Part shown: positions 1 to 11,230 of the stretch, in pieces | Layout of the letters: each line of letters opens with the position of its first letter | Position numbering within the stretch: the stretch's first letter is position 1 | DNA from: Spodoptera frugiperda | Taxonomy: Eukaryota; Arthropoda; Insecta; Lepidoptera; Noctuidae | Assembly: GCF_023101765.2 (NCBI RefSeq) | Contig: NC_064242.1 | Location: 9,970,327-10,034,326, forward strand | DNA length: 64,000 bases | Reading direction: 5' to 3' | Made by a program: the position numbers and the translations under genes | Notes under the pieces: model-generated | What the model was told of the DNA's origin: nothing | Databases searched by the model: none | Seen by the model: only the letters and a program-made list of their open reading frames with translations

Positions 1-35
1 ACAGAGTGCCGAACGTGCTGGTTCAAGCAAATCTA

Positions 36-1093
36 TCTATCTATACATATAATAAAATCGTAGAAAAGTGCTGTCTGTACATTGAAAATAAAAATAAAAA
101 AAATAGCAGGGGTAATTGTAATGTCGATGTCGAACCCAAAAATGTAATTAACTTTTTTTTGTCTGTTTGTCTGTTTGTCTGTTTGTCTGTTTGTCTGTTT
201 GTCTGTTCGTCTGTGCGCGCTAATCTCAGAAACGGCTGATCCGAGTTGGATGCGGTTTTCACGAATATATTGTGGGATGCTTAAATTTACATTTAGTGTT
301 TGTTTCATGTCAATCGGTTCATAAATAAAAAAGTTATGTCAAATTAAAGAATCACGTCGAACATTCTATGCTTATACCATTAATCTCCGCAACTATTTGA
401 CGGATTTGGTTGAAATTTGGTACAGATATAGTTTAGAACCTTAGAAAGGACATAGGATAGATTACATTCATTTGGTTGGGTATCGGCCGAGCGCTTCGGT
501 ACTATCGTAAAAGAAGTGTATTATCAGTCGTATGATTATTTGTCTGTAGTGGTCCTGCTGTTTCGTATATTCTAAATTGGTTTCGTTGTATTTGTCAATT
601 AATAAGTTTATTTGTTGGGTTTTCCTGGTTTTTTGGTTAAACTATTTAACGTAGGTTTAGTTTGATATCGATTATTAGTAGTTACTGTAGTTAGTTTTTT
701 TAATAAAATTGTAAGTCTAATTTATAAATTAATTAGATTAGATTTAAGTCGTTTCTTTTAAATTATTTAGTTTAAGCTTGGTTATTATAGCATAGAGGAT
801 AGGTTGTAATATAGTTTCTTTTTTAATTGTTATAAATTCGTAATTCGTAGCTTTCTTTAGTTTTAAGTTAGTTTAAGTCCGTTTTTAAACTATTTTTTCA
901 ATGCCCTAAGTGAGTATACATCTATTAAATTCAAACGCAGAGCTCATTATGTTGATTTTTGAAGAGTTCCCTGGAATATCTTCCACATCTCATTTTTGAA
1001 GAGATCCCGCGAGATCGGGAACTATGTGGTTAAAACCAAAAATTTGCCGAGAGTCACTATTCCACGCGAACGAAGTCGCGGGCAAAAGCTAGT
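36..1093 (+). repeat. Dispersed repeat B, copy 1 (internally deleted)
   Basis: This block is repeated in reverse complement at 16046-17517. One end reads tctatacatataataaaatc and the other ends gggcaaaagctagt. The segment near 1060-1090 is the 'cgcgaacgaagtcgcgggcaaaag' type of signature that is abundant in Lepidoptera. Compared with the other copy, this one lacks about 430 bp around position 460. The small open frames at 6-308 match frames in the other copy and come from the repeat, not from a gene. I cannot name the family; a non-autonomous element is likely. Similarity between the copies is seen directly by reading; the class is inference. Confidence 0.85.
157..212. repeat. Microsatellite (gtttgtct)n inside repeat B
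   Basis: About six tandem units of an 8-bp motif, gtttgtct. The same motif lies in reverse complement in copy 2 near 17357-17400, so it belongs to the element. Confidence 0.85.
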
Positions 1094-1136
1094 GTAACAT
1101 ATTACAGGAACCAACATGTTGCAGCAACAGTGCTTA

Positions 1137-1697
1137 TTAAGATGCTTTTCCACCAGAGATGTGTTATGTAGCTATGCTGTGAGGATATACTAGCTAAGCT
1201 GCGAAACTATGTGACCGACGAACGAGTAAGATGCGCTATGAAGATGCGCTGCCGCAAAATAACTGAGTATGCAATGTATCTATAGTAGGGAAGTCATCCA
1301 TACCACACATCTTTCCATATAAAAAACATAACTTAGTTAAGTCCGTTTCCCCTAATGCTAAGCTATGTGTACTAATGAATGTAATTGGTGGAAGCCACAG
1401 TAATATAGCATAGCACAATTTAATTATTATGTTATCGGCTTACTCACGTATTGTTTTGACGAGGAACTCGACTAGTTTCAAGCCATGCTAGAGGCTCATA
1501 TTCATGAGCAGCATTCCGCGACACACGACGCGGCGATTGTCGCGCTGCTACTGAATATGAGCCTCTAGCATGGCTTGAAACTAGTCGAGTTCCTCGTCAA
1601 AACAATACGTGAGTAAGCCGATAACATAATAATTAATTTAGTATGTCTCACGAAAGTTACAATAAAATCATAGCACAATTTGTTGGAAAAGCAGCCT
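1137..1697. mobile_element. MITE-like element A, copy 1, interrupted by a nested insertion
   Basis: The left end (taagatgcttttccaccag...) and right end (...ggaaaagcagcctta) are approximate inverted repeats. The interior shares the ccagagatgtg, agctatgctg and gatagtaggga segments with copies at 3959-4330 and 21091-21362. There is no coding capacity. It is split at 1421 by the hairpin retroposon at 1422-1668, which duplicated 13 bp of this element. A DNA-transposon (MITE) nature is inferred from the inverted ends; no clean target duplication could be settled for the outer element. Confidence 0.7.
1422..1668 (+). mobile_element. Hairpin retroposon, copy 1, with 13-bp target duplication
   Basis: Two perfectly complementary 84-bp arms (1421-1504 and 1552-1635) flank a 47-bp GC-rich spacer that can itself pair (cgcgaca/tgtcgcg). 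Beyond the right arm is an unpaired 3' extension ending gtctcacgaaagtta-c-aataaaat. The element is flanked by identical 13-mers, catagcacaattt, at 1409-1421 and 1669-1681. A second copy at 41489-41702 starts and stops at the same points. Fixed ends, an A-rich 3' end and a 11-13 bp duplication are hallmarks of LINE-mobilised retroposons, while the long inverted repeat would normally suggest a foldback DNA element. No Pol III box is visible. The RNA would fold into a near-perfect duplex. Confidence 0.8.
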
Positions 1698-2189
1698 TAT
1701 TGCGAGACTTGGTGACATTTCGGTTTCATAATGGAACATTACAGCCAGTAACCTTTCTAACCGACTTTCTGATGTGTACTTTTAGATAGATTAGTTTAAT
1801 TTTCATTTCATTTCTTATCAAATCCCAGCGGCTGTCATCTGGCCCTTGTGCCCTTTTATAATGTAACCTACATCAGTAAACGAAGCATTGTTACGTTTAG
1901 AAATTCAAAGGTAACTCATTACGTAATGAAATAACGTCAGATTTAATTTTCGGTACATCATTTGAACTTTGTCAGATCGGATTCGGGTCACGTTCACGTT
2001 GTGTATCGAAAGAATTCGATTCATTGAACCGATTTTGCAAGAGCATCCGTAAACAAAATCAATTATGTTATTACGGAAGTTAAACACAATAAGTAAATAA
2101 AATAGTCGCTTCGTTACAAAGATTATCTCATAATCACTTAATATTTTTCAGGCTTTATCTAATATAATAAAATGGCACTGCTGTATGTA
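1698..2189. other. Unassigned AT-rich sequence
   Basis: No gene, known repeat or strong structure seen. The only open frames are short and lack protein-like composition. Confidence 0.5.
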
Positions 2190-2475
2190 ACTGCCTCGTT
2201 GGTCGGGTGGTCGCAATTGTGACTGCCGGCAAGGGGTCTCAGGTTCGATTCCCGTGTCAGGCAAAGTATTACTGGGCTTCTTTCTGTTTTTCGACAATTT
2301 CTCACTAGTAGCACGGAGTCTGAAATTGTGCCCGGTATATGGCAATAGGCTTACCCCCTATTAAATGGGACTTATAACACAAATGGTGAAAAGTGGTCGC
2401 ACATTGTACACTGGCATTACGTACCGTAATGTGCACCTCTGCCTACCCCTTCGAGGATAAAAGACGTGACGTTGC
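2190..2475 (+). mobile_element. SINE type 1 (tRNA-derived), full length
   Basis: The head is tRNA-like with an A box near 2200-2210 (tggtcgggtgg) and a perfect B box ggttcgattcc at 2242-2252. The body follows the familiar noctuid SINE order: 'ttactgggcttc', 'agtagcacggagtctg', 'ggtatatggcaata', 'cccctattaaatgggac', 'gtaatgtgcacctctgcc' and 'gataaaagacgtgacgttgc'. A Pol III-transcribed, LINE-dependent retroposon. The 65-aa minus-strand frame across it is a false translation of the SINE. Confidence 0.9.
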
Positions 2476-3237
2476 AAGTGTAATATTAGGTACAACTATG
2501 TAGCTACAAGCTACGCATGGTTGTGGACATCAATATTAATAATCAATTTCACTCTTACTAAGCAATATTTTTAAAATTTTGCACAGATTATACAAACATT
2601 ACCACAGATAATAAAAACAAAGGCTAGACGGCAACCCATTCATAACTGCGACGAATTCTGAACGATAACAAAACTACAATGAAGTGTTAAAGTGGCAACA
2701 CTGTTCCTTACTTAAACAATATTGTTGCCATTTATATTAATATTATTAATTGAGTTTTCGAAAACCATTAAGCGAATTGTTTTATTGATATTTATCTTAA
2801 TGGATGGAGTGAGAACATGTTCGAAGTGAGTACGCGCAGTGATATTTACTGATTCAAATCTAGATGAACATTCTTCTCGGTTTTTACAATGTTGTTGTTT
2901 CGCGAACGAGATTTCGCCTTTCTAAATAAATTAATGATGAGTGCTTCGTTGTTTGAGGGCAGCTGCTGATTTCGAGCCGTGAGGTTTACTTTTCGAGTTG
3001 GAAAAAGTTTCATCCTAATTGCCTAATTGATGTTTTATTTGAAAATACAACATTTGCTAATAAAACCTTAATAAAAAACATAAAAGAATTATAGTAAACT
3101 CTTAAATTCAAAGATACATATTTTCTGAAAAAATATCGTATAACTCGCCACAATAGTAATACTAGTATTACCGCAAGCAGAAACATGTCTTTCTTTAAAA
3201 GACCTATTTTTATGTGTTCCAAACAAAAAATGTCACG
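2476..3237. other. Unassigned sequence
   Basis: No gene or recognised repeat. It contains a loose inverted pair around gtggcaacactgttcc and ttgttgcca (2690-2730). Confidence 0.45.
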
Positions 3238-3272
3238 AAAGATAAGAGTAAGATCGAGTTTATTTGGCCCTA

Positions 3273-3369
3273 GGGGGTAACTTTGACCCAAACTTTTAGT
3301 CCAATGATAAACGAATATAAAGATATACATTAAATAGATAGCAATAGAATTTGGGTCAAAGTCACCCCC
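3273..3369. repeat. Short foldback (97 bp) with 20-bp arms
   Basis: The arm gggggtaactttgacccaaa (3273-3292) is complementary to 3350-3369 except for one mismatch, with a 57-bp AT-rich spacer. It could be a miniature inverted-repeat element; matching gataag/cttatc motifs lie just outside. The minus-strand 122-aa frame spanning it (3010-3378) has no recognisable domain and is probably spurious. Confidence 0.65.
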
Positions 3370-3395
3370 AAAAGTCAAAGAAACCTTATCTTACC

Positions 3396-3958
3396 GATAC
3401 TTTCGATGAGTAAACAGAATTAACATTATGTAATTAATGCATAGTTACACAATTAGTTGCAAACCCTACCAGCTAGTATCAAAAAGCTAACATTTAACAA
3501 ACACAAAACGAATAAACAACGCCATAACATCAGTGCAAACATTAAACAATTTTACTTAAGTATCGTTTATAATATTTACAAAGAACATTTTATAACCCAA
3601 ATAGTGAAAGCTAGACTTTTACTTGGAAAGTACTAGAAGGAATTAAAATGGCCAGTGTCTAGGCGGCCATCTTACAATTAGGCGCGAAGTACATTCAATT
3701 CGACGAGGTTTCTAAGCTTTTATAAATAATCTTCAAAGGCATATAACGTTAATGATATCAATTTATTTTATAATTGTTATTTTCCCCGGTTTGATTGAAT
3801 GAAATCTAAAGGGGTAATAAAAGCGGCTTATTCTATTCTACTTCACCTTCAACATCAAGTTGTTCATTTATAATAGACGAGCGTATTACTGAATTCCGTT
3901 AAATTAAGAATATGGCGTTTTACTGAATGTACCAAAGTAAATAAGCTTAAGTGTGGGT
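3396..3958. other. Unassigned AT-rich sequence
   Basis: No gene, repeat or notable structure recognised. Confidence 0.45.
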
Positions 3959-4330
3959 TTTCCACCAGAGATGTGCTATGTAGCTATGCTGCGAGGATGT
4001 AATAGCTAAGCTGTGAAACTATGTGCCCATTTCTACTCATACTAAGCAATGTAGCAGTGCGAGTAAGATATGCTATAAAGATGTACCGCCGCAATGTAGC
4101 TGCACGAAGAAGATGTGCAGCTCAAGTATGTGATGTATCGATAGTAGGGAAAATATCCATAGCACATATCCATAGTACGCATCCGTAGCACACATCTATA
4201 GAATGCATCCATAGCACGCATACAAAAACATATCTTAGTTGAACCCACAAGTGCTAAGCTATGTGTACCAATGAATATGATTGATGTAAGCCCAACTCAT
4301 CCACAGCAACATAGCATAGCACATCTCTTC
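3959..4330. mobile_element. MITE-like element A, copy 2
   Basis: The left end ttccaccagagatgtgctat and right end catagcacatctctt are imperfect inverted repeats. The interior has short tandem variants of 'atccatagcacgc' (about 4155-4215), an expansion not present in copy 1. The minus-strand 68-aa frame here is an artefact of the expansion. Element size is about 370 bp and it has no coding capacity. Confidence 0.75.
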
Positions 4331-4906
4331 ATAAGATCATTAATCCATCACATTTTGCCTTCACAAATCGCATTGACTAAATAACTTTCACGCACTTTTT
4401 ATTCCTTCAAAATCAAATCATCCTGTAGACGAGCCATCGCGGATGACGCTGCAACTAGCAAAGCCTGACAAGTCTGTAATTTCGCATTATGTGCTGCACC
4501 TTTGCCATCAATATATCACTGTGATGATCATGCTCAAAATTATACCCGCTATTGTCATAAACACAATGGAAGCATAGACAAATTATTTTATTATTTTTAT
4601 GTACGTACGTATAATTTTGATTTGCGTTTATTATAAGCAGAGGTCAGACTAGCACTTTCATTTTAAGACTTATCCTTTCCTGTAAGGCCGTGTTCAATTC
4701 AAGACGCCAATTCGAATAGCATCAAATATCACGCGCATTATTTTTAAGCTTGTCTAAGTAAGGGTGCAATTTATTAGTACGTAACACTCACTTTGCCAAT
4801 TCTATTAAACCGCCTATTGATAAAATATACACTCATACAATAAAATTGCAAAGCAGCTATGAATTATGAAAAAAAATCCTAATGTCTCTGAAAATTCAAA
4901 CATCAC
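4331..4906. other. Unassigned AT-rich sequence
   Basis: Nothing recognised. Confidence 0.45.
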
Positions 4907-5062
4907 CACACCCGGAGCTGCGGACTGGTTACCGGGGCTCCGACTCGAAAAGCAAGGAACATGGGAACGAGGTGGTTTTTAGTCAGTAACAGTCTGACTC
5001 TTTCTCTCACCTCGCCCAAGACGGGAGAAGGCATTGGATGATTTTCCACCCTCAAATAAAAC
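4907..5062 (+). repeat. Short repeat type 3, copy 1
   Basis: It contains the string of motifs 'ccggagctgcggac', 'ccggggctccgactcgaaaa', 'gaacgaggtggtttttagtc', 'agtctgactctttctctc' and 'cgggagaaggcattggatga', shared with copies at 5419-5562, 31757-31944 and 31966-32140. This motif series is common in noctuid genomes, and its translation is a frequent false protein (the minus-strand 64-aa frame here). No Pol III box or target duplication is clear, so its class is left open. Confidence 0.75.
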
Positions 5063-5418
5063 CACCACTTAGCTACTAGCTTCCCAATACCACTCACACG
5101 TTAACTTATACACATACAACTTCAACTCCCGAACTTAGTAGATGCTTGTAAGACATAGATTCCTGCACAAGTTTCGCTTTGTAGAACTTGCAACAAAGTC
5201 CCAACAACATATCTGGTTTAAACGTCTCGGTTAAAATTTAATTAAACTTTCAGTATACTCAACTAGGAGTTTATAGGTATATACTGCATGAAATCAAAAT
5301 GTAAGAGTTTCTAATCAAGATTGTGCATGTCATGCAACCACCCGTTTTTTACTTTTTTACTAAAGAATAGTTTGTCAACTACAAATAACACGTATCAATA
5401 TAGTAAGCATAGATGTTT
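5063..5418. other. Unassigned spacer between two type 3 repeats
   Basis: AT-rich, no feature recognised. Confidence 0.4.
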
Positions 5419-5562
5419 TCCGGAGCTGCGGTCTGCTTAGCGGTTTGCCGGGGCTCTGGCATGAAAAGCAGGAGTAAGAACGGGGTGGTTTCTAGTTAAT
5501 AAGAGTCTGACACTCGCTCTCGGCTCACTCAAGGTGGCAGTGGATAATTTTCCCCCTCAAAA
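5419..5562 (+). repeat. Short repeat type 3, copy 2 (diverged)
   Basis: It follows the same motif order as 4907-5062 (ccggagctgcggtctg, gccggggctctgg, gaacggggtggtttctagt, gataattttccccctc) and lacks part of the 3' half. Orientation is the same as copy 1, about 350 bp away. Confidence 0.7.
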
Positions 5563-6157
5563 AACAAAGTAAAGATGTTTCAATTATCAATTATTTGCAT
5601 CTCTCAGATATACACATCATATCTTACTAACCAATGTCTATATAATAATCGGTCTATCATATCGATTCTGATGATCGTAGTCAAGTAGACCGCATATGGA
5701 ATACGCATTCATTTTCCGTAATTCAAAGTGGTGTTAGTAAAATCACTCATGATATATCATTGTCAAAAATTATGCTTAGCAAATATTAAAACCAATGATA
5801 TTGCTATGCAAACGAATTGTAAAGATTTAATTTCTAATTTTCACACCGCAATGAAAGTCGGATATTCGTTTTTTAGTACTACCTAATGTGAAATGGAAAT
5901 GCCACTGAGTACAGACACCGCACACGAACGTATACCAACCTATGAAAATGGTGCAACAGATTTTGAACCTTATTAGAAATGTGTAAAGTTGAAATTAGAT
6001 TGGAGAATTTTATAAGTTTAGTGTATGTTGATTAGCGGTTGTCTGTACATAATATCCAACTGAGCTGTAAGTTAGTACATTAGAGTCTTGGAGTAATTTC
6101 CTCGTTTCCTGCAGTTAGCTGGTAATTAATACGAAACCCAGCTGGAACGCTTAACGT
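5563..6157. other. Unassigned AT-rich sequence
   Basis: No gene or repeat recognised. Confidence 0.4.
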
Positions 6158-6171
6158 AAGCTACACGACAA

Positions 6172-6390
6172 GTGGAAACTATCGTTTTCTTTTCTTCTCC
6201 TCTAATAATATCTTCTGATTTATTTCGTTGCGGGATCCAAGACAGTCATTCATTTCCCTGGGACGCGCCGGACTTCAGTGTTCCGGTGTTTTCATGGTTG
6301 TATCTACTGTAGATCCTGGCTTACAGGAGTTGCAGCGGTATGGGAGGTTGTGGCGGGCTTGTCCCATTAAAAAAAAAAAAAAAAAAAAAA
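6172..6390 (+). mobile_element. Short poly(A) retroposon, copy 1, with intact target duplication
   Basis: A ~195-bp body starting ggaaactatcgttttc and ending gcgggcttgtccc is followed by about 22 A residues. The flanks carry an exact duplication, aagctacacgacaa at 6158-6171 and again at the end of the A tract (6389-6402). This shows retroposition by target-primed reverse transcription, recent enough for the tail to be pure. A second copy lies inverted at 53508-53702 and begins at the same 5' base, so the 5' end is fixed rather than randomly truncated. The 74-aa frame over it is not a protein gene. The source RNA is unknown. Confidence 0.85.
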
Positions 6391-6402
6391 GCTACACGAC
6401 AA

Positions 6403-9400
6403 TTACTATATGCGATGCGTTCTCAACTCATATAGTTTTTCATCAACCTTAGTGAATTTTTTCATAGTGCGATTAAATGATGTACTACATAAACTATATT
6501 AAAGACACGTATGTGCAGTAGTGGATGAAAACGGGATAATTTTAGATAGGTTTACAATGAGTAATAAAAAGATGATAATGACGGTAGAGTTTCCCCGTTC
6601 CTATCGTTAACCTAGTAAGTTTACTTAGTGACGTGCTAAGTTTGACGTCACGTAACGATGTCACTTAATCGGTTCTGAAAAATTCAATTGACTTAACACG
6701 TAAATAAAACAAACAGCGAAATAGGTCAATTTACAATACTATTTCAATTGTGATGAAATTTTCCGCTAACTATTACGCTTGAACTACGAAAACAATTACT
6801 AAATTACACACACAATGTTACGTTTGTGAATGATTCGGTGCATGTAACTGCTATTAGTCATAAAGTCTATAAAAAACGAATTATAAATGTGATAGATAAT
6901 TCTATGTGGCTATTTAAGAACATGTAGGTACATTCATATTTGCATAATGAAGAAATGCACCCATAAATATTGATACGTACACCGTTCTATCTAAACGATA
7001 CCACGAAACATCAAAATTCAATCCAAGCTTGAAATTACGCATAAAATCCATTTCATCTACATCATAAAATGTGACCATAAAAGTTTAATCTCTTCAGTGT
7101 GCTGTATTCAGGGACACGCAATCAATCAAACATATTAGCAAGCTTCGATGGCGGTAGCCGAAGTGTTCCGAAGCAACTTGGCTAAATTTATTCAAGGTTG
7201 CTGGTACTCATAACAGTTATTGGCATTCATAAGCGCTGGGAGGCTCATAAACTGTAGATCAATATGCCGAAGCCAGTAAGCTGGCGTACTACGCCAGTCG
7301 AATCCTTTGTACTCTAGATTACGTTATTTAGGCAACCATTGACATGTAAATTCCTCTAGGCTATTAAATTTGCATTCTAATTAAAACAAGACACCCGGTA
7401 TTGGCTTATTTTGTAAATACTGGCTGCTTCTTGTAAGTACTTCAGTTTGTTTACCTAAAGTTTCTGTGTAGCAAGACTTGTTGTTAAGCCGTAATAGCGA
7501 ACTACGTTGGAAATTTTTGAAATTAAAAAATTCAACCTAATTAGATTTTTCGGCAAGATAAAAAATACCTAATAAACTCATAATGCAATGTACCCAAAAC
7601 AGTTCTGATATTATTTCCTCAAAGAACAGGTACATTTTTTTTATCATTTACATATTGGTCATATTGACCTAACACGCAAACTATCAGAAGCGGAAATACA
7701 AAGCCTCACAAGAGTACATAAAGTTGGCAAAAATAACAACCAATAAGAAGCTAACGACGCTCTTCACGAAGCGACGCCATTAGACGACCCTGAATTGAAA
7801 GCGATGTTTTCACAATATGCTGTGAAGCTTTGTGGTTCCCGACTAAGGAAGGTGTCGTGAGAGGCAACTTTGATATTGTCTAGGGATGGCAACGTCTATT
7901 ATGTATGTATGTGAAAGCAAATGAAGTTTTGGTTCTTAATATTCTATGTGTATTTAATAATGACGACAGTTACTCTACGTATTGACGTTGCGACGTTCTA
8001 ATCACATTAAAAATCGTGTCATAAAAACACGTCAGCCCACTCTTTAGGTTAAATTTATATCGAAGTTTAAAGTAATATTTGTAGTTGCTGCTAAAAGCAC
8101 TTCATACTGACCTAATTCTTCTTCAGAGTACCTGCACCAAAGTTCTTGTTGCCTAAGATTTACTTCAAAGTGGAGATTAGCCAAGACTTTCCCCGCTACA
8201 CCAACTTAACAACTTATTTTTAAAAGCCCAATAAAATTATTTCATACAACGTGCGACAGAGGATTGTTTTGTTGTAAAAGTGCTAAGCCACAACAAATAA
8301 TTTTATTCCTGCTGACCGGTCCCATGGCGAGACCCAACGCGTGATAATGCATTATTTATACGCCCTAAGACGACCAAAACGAATGCAGATACTAACGAAA
8401 AATAAGATACGGAGGCAGAGTTGCCTTTTGTCTCAACGACAAACGTGCCTTGTGAATAAATAACACAAATAAAAATCCTATAAATATTGAACAACAGTAT
8501 ATTTCACACTTTACCGAGAGCCACGGTAACTAAGATATATTATGACATGTATTTATATCGATGCAGGTTTTTTGGGTGGTTACTGTTTTCACGAATCTTT
8601 GTTTGTAAACGAATCCGAACAATGCGAATGAATTTTTATTGTTATTTTTTACCGTGGGTCTGTATACTTCATTCGTCCATGTTTGGTGGTATTTTCAAGA
8701 CACAAAAATGACGTAACGTATGATTTTTTACGAGGAAACAATTGATTTTATTTTTATGGAATTCGCCAAATGTGAAATTTGAAATTGGACGTATTTTTTC
8801 AGTGTTGTTGGATTTGTACCATTACAAAGTCTGAGTTTGAGGTGAAATGAAATAAAAAGTAACGGAGTGGTTAGAACCATGTTCGTGTGTAGATTTGTTT
8901 AGTTTTCGATCAATATTTCATCGTCACAGGCAGCCGGTCACCGCGTAACGTCAGCGCTCTGCCAAACCTGAATACAGAAAACCGTAGAAACTTTTGATTA
9001 CACTACATTTTTTACTTATACAGATATCACATTTTTTAATGCGTATCACATTTTTCAATTGCGTGAAATACACCATTTTGATAAAAGAAAACAAATGACT
9101 TGTGTAATTTTAACTAAAAAAGTACTGACGACAAAAATAAAGCATAATATTATTTCGTAATTCGCGAAAATATTGTATAAACCTATTCGGACCGACCTTT
9201 TGCATTATGGACTGTGGGTAGTTTTAAACAGATCAAAATGAATGAATAAGCAATTAGGATATCAAATACCTTATAATATATTTTTTGAAGATATTCATGT
9301 TTTTATTTTTATAAAATCTGAAAAAAAGAAAACGTAACTCCAATGTTTTTCTATTACAGACGTGTAAACGTATGAATACTGGATATGTATGGCGCAAAAC

Positions 9401-9600
9401 TGCCATGAGCGCAGTAGCGTTTATAAAGCGTTAATATATAAATCAAAACCTTGTTCGGTCCCGCTGATATGAAAGACCGTTTACATTTTGTACACTTTTA
9501 TATTACCTATGTTTGTATTTTGGGTTCAATTTTGCTTGGCATGTAGCTATTGTGTGTAATAGAACAGAGGCGAGACATGAAAATACTGTAAATTGATAAT
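6403..9600. other. Unassigned 3.2-kb AT-rich region
   Basis: No gene recognised. It holds a 17-bp perfect palindrome with a 1-base centre at 7281-7297 (ctggcgta/tacgccag). Small open frames at 8303-8494 and 8487-8711 overlap on opposite strands and show no domain features. Confidence 0.45.
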
Positions 9601-9752
9601 TTATTCTTGTACTTATTGAAATTAAACTTTATAATACATCCTACTGTATCCTACTGTGTCTGAAAATTTTTTTTAGCGCTATCTCTAATACATAGCCTAT
9701 TCTGTTGACATTTGTTGCAACCGTAGAATAGTCCCAATTTCTGTCACAAGGC

Positions 9753-9790
9753 ATTATTCTACGCAGACGAAGTCATGGGTAACTGCTAGT
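9753..9790 (+). repeat. Terminal fragment of a repeat-B-like element
   Basis: The motifs attattctacgcagacgaag and tgggtaactgctagt correspond to the 'cgcgnacgaagtcgcgggcaaaagctagt' end of repeat B. Only the end is recognisable. Confidence 0.55.
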
Positions 9791-9819
9791 CAATTATAAG
9801 CCAATAGCTAATATAATAT

Positions 9820-9858
9820 AGCTATGTATATAGTATATATATATGTATGTATATAGCT
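9820..9858. repeat. AT-rich (ta/tatg) microsatellite, palindromic
   Basis: Alternating tatata/tatgta between two tagcta boxes. A low-complexity repeat. Confidence 0.6.
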
Positions 9859-10080
9859 AATCGATTTTATTATAATAACCAAATTAACTTTGCATTTCCA
9901 CACATTACTATCCATAACATTAGTGCCATCTAATAATACGGAATCGAATACCAATACCTGTATGCAAATAATACTAATTATTGTTATTATCATTCATGAC
10001 TATTGTTTATGTATCTAATAGACCTATAGATCATTTTGGCCGTAATAAACCTGCAAGTACCTATGTATACGAGTATCTAA

Positions 10081-10108
10081 TAGAATTTGTGTTATATCAC
10101 AAATTCTA
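10081..10108. repeat. 28-bp perfect palindrome
   Basis: The arms tagaatttgtg and cacaaattcta (11 bp each) surround ttatat. It lies a few bases upstream of a SINE head. Confidence 0.75.
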
Positions 10109-10116
10109 AAACAATT

Positions 10117-10199
10117 ATATTGCGACTGCCTCGTTAGCCGAGTTATTGCAAGTGCGGCTCCGGGCAAGAGTTCGAGGGTTCGATTCCCGGGTCAGACAA
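10117..10199 (+). mobile_element. SINE type 1, tRNA-like head only
   Basis: It has 'gactgcctcgtt', an A-box-like gccgagttattg, and a B box ggttcgattcc near 10169-10179, then 'gggtcagacaagg'. The SINE body seen at 2270-2475 is absent, so this copy is 3' truncated or a head-only variant. Confidence 0.8.
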
Positions 10200-11230
10200 G
10201 GTAATGATAGATGTATGATTTTTTATAACATTTTATTTAAAAGCTTTCTATAGATTGAACTCATCGCAATGTTATTAACATCAATATACGTTTTACTATC
10301 TATGATACTGAACATTACGTAAAATCCAAAACCAATCTTTTCAATCTTTTGTTTGTTATTCCTTCTCGTTAAAATGGGTGAAGGGATTGAGATGAAATTT
10401 GGAACATAGGTATCATTTAAATATTCACTTATGAATTATTTTGGTTTAACTAATTCTTATAACTTGGTGAACAAAAATTAACAAAAAATTAGTTTCATAA
10501 ATTTTTTTCTGTTGTGGTTTGACATGACAACACGGAAGTAGGTTGCAACTTTAGGACATTATCCGAAAATCAAATCGAAATAATTAAACGAACATCCATA
10601 AGAATATAATGACTTTTTTCTGAAACCAAATAATTGTAAAGTTTTGATCGACACAAAATATATAGTATAAGATTGCACAATCTTTATATATTTTGGGTCT
10701 GTCCTTGGTTACTTTGTGTTCATTATCTAGTATAAGCAGAATTGTTTACCTATCTACCTCTAACAGGTTCATCAAAACGCCTTTATTCAGAACTTATATG
10801 AACGTATAACGTACTTTCGGAAACTCCTTCAAAATTAATAATGCGGCTTTACATAGGTAATATTTATTATTTATTTGTACGGGTTCATACTTTGGTTTAG
10901 TTCTAAAAATCTAATAGGGTTTAATTCAAAAGTCAAAGGCCTCAATAAAAACGTAGATCCTCATATTAGAAAACCAAACTCATTTACAGGACTTAGGTCT
11001 AGCCTAACTACATCTGTGAGAGCCGAACAAATAAGCCTAAATCCCTAACACCGGGCTTAACCCTTCATATATCCATGAATTTACAATAATAAGTTCTAAT
11101 ATCGTTGGTAACGTATGAATTACTTTGGTATTATCTAGTTACAATTGGACTTTTTAATCCTAATAATGCGTACTGTGTAGAATTAAGTATTAAATTGCTT
11201 AGTGACGAAGGGTTGGATACTTTTATTTCG
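10200..11230. other. Unassigned region with weak repeat traces
   Basis: A phrase near 10370-10420 (gaagggattgagatgaaatt and following) resembles old dispersed lepidopteran repeats, but too little remains to assign. No gene is seen. Confidence 0.4.

Noticed and set aside
2148..2345. 65-residue minus-strand open frame
   Set aside because: It is the antisense translation of a tRNA-derived SINE, a common annotation artefact.
6228..6452. 74-residue frame ending in polylysine
   Set aside because: The lysines are the poly(A) tail of a retroposon; the same peptide occurs in the inverted copy at 53353-53646 because the DNA is repeated.
10160..10185. tRNA gene at B-box sites (also 2242, 19944, 36154)
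   Set aside because: No cloverleaf with a proper acceptor stem follows; SINE bodies or truncated heads explain the boxes.
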